Shown: positions 58,539 through 64,000 of the stretch, piece after piece | How positions within the stretch are numbered: the stretch's first letter is position 1 | Layout of the letters: each line of letters starts with the position of its first letter | Source of the DNA: an uncultured Acinetobacter sp. | GTDB taxonomy: Bacteria; Pseudomonadota; Gammaproteobacteria; Pseudomonadales; Moraxellaceae | Length of the DNA: 64,000 nt | Assembly (NCBI RefSeq): GCF_947626835.1 | Contig: NZ_CANQTS010000004.1 | Location: 47,927 to 111,926 of the forward strand | Reading direction: 5' to 3' | The notes under the pieces: generated by a model | Databases searched by the model: none | The model's input: the letters and a program-made list of their open reading frames with translations, nothing else | What the model was told of the DNA's origin: nothing | Made by a program: the position numbers and the translations under genes

Positions 58539-59672
58539 ATGCAACAACGTGTCATCGTCGGTATGTCTGGTGGTGTAGACTCTTCTGTGTCTGCTGCCCT
58601 TCTGCTTCAACAAGGTTATCAAGTTGAAGGCTTGTTCATGAAGAACTGGGAAGAAGATGATGGCACCGAATATTGCACAGCCATGGACGATTTGGCCGAT
58701 GCCCAAGCTGTGTGCGACAAAATTGGCATCAAATTACACACCGCCAATTTTGCCATGGAATATTGGGATCGTGTTTTTGAGCATTTCTTAGCGGAATATG
58801 CCGCAGGTCGTACCCCAAACCCAGATATTTTATGTAATAAAGAAATTAAATTCCGTGCCTTTTTAGATCATGCCATTCATTTGGGCGCGGACTTTATTGC
58901 CACAGGTCATTACTGTCGTCGTGGTGAAACCCAAACCAATTCACGCGGTGAAGCATATGCACCGCTGTTACGTGGTGTAGATAACAACAAAGACCAAACC
59001 TATTTTTTACATGCGGTACATGGTCGTGAAATTAATAAAACCTTGTTCCCTGTGGGTGAAATTGAAAAGCCACAAGTACGTAAAATTGCCGAAGAACTGG
59101 ATTTAGTCACTGCTAAGAAAAAAGATTCCACCGGAATCTGCTTTATTGGTGAACGTCGTTTTAACGATTTCTTACAGCAATATTTACCGGCACAACCGGG
59201 TAAAATTGTGCTTGAAGACGGCACTGAAATTGGTGAACATCACGGCTTAATGTACTACACCTTAGGTCAACGTGGTGGCATTGGGATTGGCGGCTTAAAA
59301 GGTGCAGCTGAAGGTGCTTGGTTTGTCTTATATAAAGACATTCCGGGCAATCGTTTGGTGGTGGGTCAAGGACATGAGCATCCACTGATGCAAAGCAGCA
59401 TACTTTGGAGCCAAAGTATTGATTGGGTGGCAGGCGAACAAGATATTCCTGCCACAGGATTCCGCTGCACCGCCAAAACGCGTTATCGTCAGCCGGATCA
59501 AGCCTGTACTGTATTTAAAGATGAAAATTTTGAACATGGTGTACGGGTTGAGTTTGATGAGCCCCAACGCGCAGTCACACCCGGACAAAGTGTGGTGTTT
59601 TATTTAGGTGAAGTGTGTTTAGGTGGTGGTGTCATTCACCACACCAATGCGCCAACACCTGCATTTATCTAA
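58539..59672 (+). CDS. mnmA: tRNA-specific 2-thiouridylase MnmA
   Basis: 377 residues from the ATG at 58539 (a further ATG lies 12 nt upstream). The PP-loop is SGGVDSS (~residues 10-16), and the catalytic cysteines are Cys99 ([12 protein letters not shown]) and Cys201 ([10 protein letters not shown]). It makes s2U34 in tRNA-Lys, Glu and Gln. It lies in the nudJ-mnmA-hflD-purB order known from E. coli. Confidence 0.96.
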   Translation: MQQRVIVGMSGGVDSSVSAALLLQQGYQVEGLFMKNWEEDDGTEYCTAMDDLADAQAVCDKIGIKLHTANFAMEYWDRVFEHFLAEYAAGRTPNPDILCNKEIKFRAFLDHAIHLGADFIATGHYCRRGETQTNSRGEAYAPLLRGVDNNKDQTYFLHAVHGREINKTLFPVGEIEKPQVRKIAEELDLVTAKKKDSTGICFIGERRFNDFLQQYLPAQPGKIVLEDGTEIGEHHGLMYYTLGQRGGIGIGGLKGAAEGAWFVLYKDIPGNRLVVGQGHEHPLMQSSILWSQSIDWVAGEQDIPATGFRCTAKTRYRQPDQACTVFKDENFEHGVRVEFDEPQRAVTPGQSVVFYLGEVCLGGGVIHHTNAPTPAFI

Positions 59673-59682
59673 AGGATTCAAC

Positions 59683-60423
59683 ATGACTGGCTTTCCTTTT
59701 CAGCAGTCGACCATAGCCTTAACGCCACGGCAAAATCGTGCCTTGGCGTTAGCCGGTGTCTTTCAAGCCACCCAACTTACCCATATGACCGCTTTAGGGG
59801 GTCGACAGGGTATGGGAGACAGTGGTCAGTTCTATTTTGAACAGCTGATTAAAGCCAGTCTCAATATTCGCCCCACCCAAACCAATACTCAACAGACCTT
59901 AGATTTTTTTCATCAATTGTCCGATCTGTCCTTAGGCTTAAAATCATTTGAAAACTGTTTAAGCCAACCTTTTAATACTGCACCAAAATCTAGACTACCT
60001 AAATTAGCCAATACCAAATTGCCTATGAGCTATGCCATGGCTTTATTGCACTTAGAAAAGAAAGTTTATCAAAACCCTGAATTTGTTAAAATTATTGAGC
60101 AATCTCAGCAAAAAATATTAAAACAACTGTCTTTTTTCGATCACAATTACTCCCACCCTAGTATTATTGCCAACCTTGCCCAAACCTATGTAGACACGGC
60201 CGGATCAATCAATCCGCGTATTATGGTGCGTGGCAATGCCGAAGCCTTTAAGGATGCAGCACATACCAATCGGATTCGTGCTTCTTTATTTACCGGCTTA
60301 CAAATGGCACATTTGTGGCGCCAAGTGGGCGGAAGTTCATGGAATTTTATTTTTTTTGGCAAGCGCAAGCTTGTACGCGATATTCAAGACCTTGCTCGCC
60401 TGCAATATCAGACAGCAACTTGA
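59683..60423 (+). CDS. hflD: High frequency lysogenization protein HflD
   Basis: 246 residues from the ATG at 59683 (AAAGGATTC upstream). It has the HflD features: [24 protein letters not shown] at the start, [15 protein letters not shown] and [31 protein letters not shown] sequence near the end ([18 protein letters not shown]). HflD is an inner-membrane-associated protein that in E. coli affects lambda lysogeny. Gene order supports the name. Confidence 0.94.
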   Translation: MTGFPFQQSTIALTPRQNRALALAGVFQATQLTHMTALGGRQGMGDSGQFYFEQLIKASLNIRPTQTNTQQTLDFFHQLSDLSLGLKSFENCLSQPFNTAPKSRLPKLANTKLPMSYAMALLHLEKKVYQNPEFVKIIEQSQQKILKQLSFFDHNYSHPSIIANLAQTYVDTAGSINPRIMVRGNAEAFKDAAHTNRIRASLFTGLQMAHLWRQVGGSSWNFIFFGKRKLVRDIQDLARLQYQTAT

Positions 60424-60460
60424 TGTTTTTAGATTTTTTACGTTTCATTCCAAAGTTTAA

Positions 60461-61858
<1,398 letters not shown>

Positions 61859-61869
61859 ACTATTATGCT

Positions 61870-61902
61870 AAAAAAGCGGCGTTTAAACGCCGCTTTTTTT
61901 TA
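61870..61902 (+). terminator. Terminator after purB
   Basis: The stem AAAGCGGCGTTT and its complement is followed by TTTTTTTT on the plus strand; it may also serve the convergent minus-strand gene. Confidence 0.85.
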
Positions 61903-61906
61903 TCGC

Positions 61907-64000
61907 TTAAATATAGCTTTGAGTGTGTAAGAGGCTATCATCGCTTGGCCATCCGCTCATCGTGATGATGGGTTGATGGAAAGTAGTACTTTTGCCGATT
62001 TCCTCTGCCTTACCCAATAACGTAGCCAAAATCGGTTCAACGCTATGGTCTTGAGGCTGCTCCAACACTAGACTTTGGGTTGTGGTATAAAAAACGCTAC
62101 TTTCCTGTGTAACAAAATCCAAGCTCAGCGTATCAACATCTAGGCTTGCTACAGTTGGCACAATAGTCAATTTAAACGTATCACTCATGGCGCTGGTATT
62201 GCCACTTTGATCCATTTGAGTAAAGCTAAACTGATGGATGCCTAAAGCTAAGTCAGCATCAGGCATATAGCTCCATGTGCCATCGGCTTTCACTGTTACA
62301 GTTGTCACAGCAATGCCTTGATCATAAATAGTTAAGGTGGCATTGGCTTCACCGCGTCCCTCAAATTTGGGGCGTGCATCATCTGTCTGGGAATTTTGGC
62401 TCAGGTTGCCTGTTTTATCCCCCACATCATCATGCACACTCAGCGTGCTTAAATTAATTTTGCTGGGTGCAATGCTGTCTTTACGCCCAATCACTTGGCT
62501 GGCAACTGACTGATTATTGGCAGCATCTATAACATACAGATTGGCCGTGCTGTTATTGATCAGCGGCTGCGTTAAATTAATACCAAATTGCCCCGTACTG
62601 TCGGCTTGACCTGAGCCAATGATAGTTTCTTGTCCATTGCTGATGATTGAGATTTTAATTTTGCTATTTGGCTCAGCTATGCCTGTAACCTGTGTACCGT
62701 CTGCATTGATCGTCGCTTGAGCTGCCTCAGGTGCTAAGGTGTCAAGCTTTGGCTTTAAACTCAACGCATCACTGCTGTTACCTGCGGTGTCTTTAACGAC
62801 AAGCTGGGCTGTACTGGCATCTGTTAATGCAGCTGTAAGCTGAATATCAAAATAACCTTCAGTATTGGCCATGGTGCTGGTGATGATTTGACCATGCTCA
62901 TCTTGGATTTCAATGCTGCTATTGGCTTCGGCATAGCCTTTTATTTGAGTGCCTGCATGATTGACTTCTAGTGTTGGTTGACCAGGCGCTAAAGTGTCTT
63001 GCCCAACAATCACAATAGTGGCTACAGATAGGTGACCTGCGGCATCTTGGCTAATGACTTTTGCTGTAGTGTCTGTGGCTAAAGGAGGATTTACACTGAT
63101 GGCAAATGAACCATCTGCCCCTGCTGTCACTGGACCTGCCAATACAGTCTTACCATCTGCACTGTATAAACGAACTTGACTGCCTGCTTCAGCACGCCCC
63201 GATACGATGCTGCCAGCATCATTAAATTGCGCGGCTGGCGCATCAGGTGCAATGGTGTCTTTGTTTCCTGTAACAGCCACCAAATTGGATTGATTGCCTG
63301 CGGCATCTTTGGCATAGACAGCAACACGTTCACCATCGGTGACATCACGTTTTAATTGAATGCTGTAGTTACCATTGGCATCGGCAATCGCCTCCCCTAG
63401 CAGATTGCCTTGTAAATCTTGTACATAAATTTTGGCTTTGGCTTCGGTTTTACCCGTTACCACTTGACCTTGGGCATCTATGCTTGCGCTTGGCACTGTA
63501 GGTGCAGTGATATCTTTTAACTGCTCAGTCTTATCATCGTCATCATTATCAAATGCGGTGAGGTAAATGGCTTCTACTCCCAGCACCACCAAAGCTGGTT
63601 TGACCCAAGATTTTTCATACCATGCGTTTTTTGCCATCGGTTCTTGTGCCACGACCATGCTAGGTTGTGGATTCACCCAAGTTTGACTGCTGACCAACTG
63701 ATTAAGATATTGAATCGGGTTATAGTCAATCACCTTACCTTTTTGATCAAATTCAACCACATTAAAGGTGCCATTTTGCTCAGGTAAAACCAAACTATGT
63801 GGTGTTGAACCATCCGCCTCAAAGAATTGTTCAAGAGTAATTTTTTGACCATTCTTTAAAGTTATAATCAGTTGATGACCTGAACGTACGATCTGACTAA
63901 TATCTTCGCGGCTATGACTCAGTTGTACAATAGATGCTTGATTCAGTGCCACCCATTGGGTATCGGTATTATGTAAAGTGGCTAAATTTTCTTTATTTAA
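61907..64000 (-). CDS. Ig-like-repeat surface protein with a Bap-type N terminus (start beyond the window)
   Basis: At least 697 residues are visible; the frame stays open through the right edge (no stop upstream of the first GTG at 63952), so the true start is outside. The N-terminal part (VQLSHSREDISQIVRSGHQLIITLKNGQKITLEQFF) resembles the prefix domain of Bap/BapA proteins, then a membrane-like segment (WVKPALVVLGVEAIYLTAF) and four to six Ig-like repeats of about 80-90 residues, each opening with DTIAPDAP or DTLAPG. A last repeat (DDARPKFEGRGEANATLTIYDQG) is bacterial Ig-like. It is short compared with full Bap proteins. It may mediate surface attachment. Confidence 0.75.
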   Translation of the reverse strand, partial: LNKENLATLHNTDTQWVALNQASIVQLSHSREDISQIVRSGHQLIITLKNGQKITLEQFFEADGSTPHSLVLPEQNGTFNVVEFDQKGKVIDYNPIQYLNQLVSSQTWVNPQPSMVVAQEPMAKNAWYEKSWVKPALVVLGVEAIYLTAFDNDDDDKTEQLKDITAPTVPSASIDAQGQVVTGKTEAKAKIYVQDLQGNLLGEAIADANGNYSIQLKRDVTDGERVAVYAKDAAGNQSNLVAVTGNKDTIAPDAPAAQFNDAGSIVSGRAEAGSQVRLYSADGKTVLAGPVTAGADGSFAISVNPPLATDTTAKVISQDAAGHLSVATIVIVGQDTLAPGQPTLEVNHAGTQIKGYAEANSSIEIQDEHGQIITSTMANTEGYFDIQLTAALTDASTAQLVVKDTAGNSSDALSLKPKLDTLAPEAAQATINADGTQVTGIAEPNSKIKISIISNGQETIIGSGQADSTGQFGINLTQPLINNSTANLYVIDAANNQSVASQVIGRKDSIAPSKINLSTLSVHDDVGDKTGNLSQNSQTDDARPKFEGRGEANATLTIYDQGIAVTTVTVKADGTWSYMPDADLALGIHQFSFTQMDQSGNTSAMSDTFKLTIVPTVASLDVDTLSLDFVTQESSVFYTTTQSLVLEQPQDHSVEPILATLLGKAEEIGKSTTFHQPIITMSGWPSDDSLLHTQSYI

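Overview
The window reads as one chromosomal segment of a low-GC gammaproteobacterium, most likely Acinetobacter (Moraxellaceae). The basis is the gene complement and style: a nudJ-mnmA-hflD-purB block, divergent efp/epmB, a FimX-like protein coupled to a PilZ-type protein, a TgpA-like transglutaminase next to DUF58 and MoxR genes, and an A+T-rich third-position codon style. The genus is an inference from remembered protein similarity; no search was run.

Positions 1 to about 31.84 kb are a temperate tailed-phage genome, cut at the left edge inside the tail tape-measure gene. It ends at a tyrosine integrase whose 5' side abuts the 3' end of an intact tRNA-Val(GAC) gene, the probable attachment site. 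The prophage is mosaic. Its DNA-packaging and head genes are lambda/HK97-like (Nu1-like small terminase, GpA-family large terminase, lambda-family portal, fused prohead protease and major capsid protein). Its tail genes are P2-like and contractile (V, W, J, I, H, FI, FII, E/E', T). Layout is lambda-like but mirrored. A CI-type repressor (+, 23.65 kb) lies between two control regions that share a 14-bp operator ATGCA-N4-TGCAT. One drives the minus-strand operon: cro-like gene, O-like and DnaC-like replication genes, small genes, a RuvC-like nuclease and a Mor-family activator. The other drives the plus-strand early operon (25.8 to 29.75 kb) of small phage genes that runs toward the integrase. 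Late genes (lysis, packaging, head, tail) all run on the minus strand from 19.0 kb to the left edge.

The most interesting unexplained signal is an 18 to 19-bp motif, AATTGTGAATAATGAAAA on the minus strand. It recurs in the late region (four near-perfect copies, one good copy, one weak), always in the same orientation and about 50 to 70 nt upstream of a start codon, often just after a terminator or a stop codon. I infer a family of late promoters or activator sites served by the Mor-like protein encoded at 19.05 to 19.47 kb. One copy lies inside the protease-capsid fusion gene and points to a separately expressed capsid protein. Other prophage points of note are a probable frameshifted E/E' gene, a nested Rz1, a 24-bp iteron array in the O-like gene, a scar repeating the end of the RuvC-like gene, and morons (a PH-SHOCT protein, a membrane protein, and an antiparallel overlapping gene pair).

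Positions 31.84 to 64 kb are ordinary host chromosome: tRNA-Val; the tgpA-like/DUF58/moxR cluster; ybdD-like and cstA; efp and epmB; the PilZ/FimX pair; rpmE; an SBF-like transporter; gloA; an ampG-like permease with an inserted Ig-like region; a Lon-like protease; grxD; an argD-like aminotransferase; a LysR regulator; a LysM/M23 lipoprotein; surE; a PBP5/6-type carboxypeptidase; a gamma carbonic anhydrase; nudJ-mnmA-hflD-purB; and, running off the right edge, an Ig-repeat surface protein with a Bap-like start.
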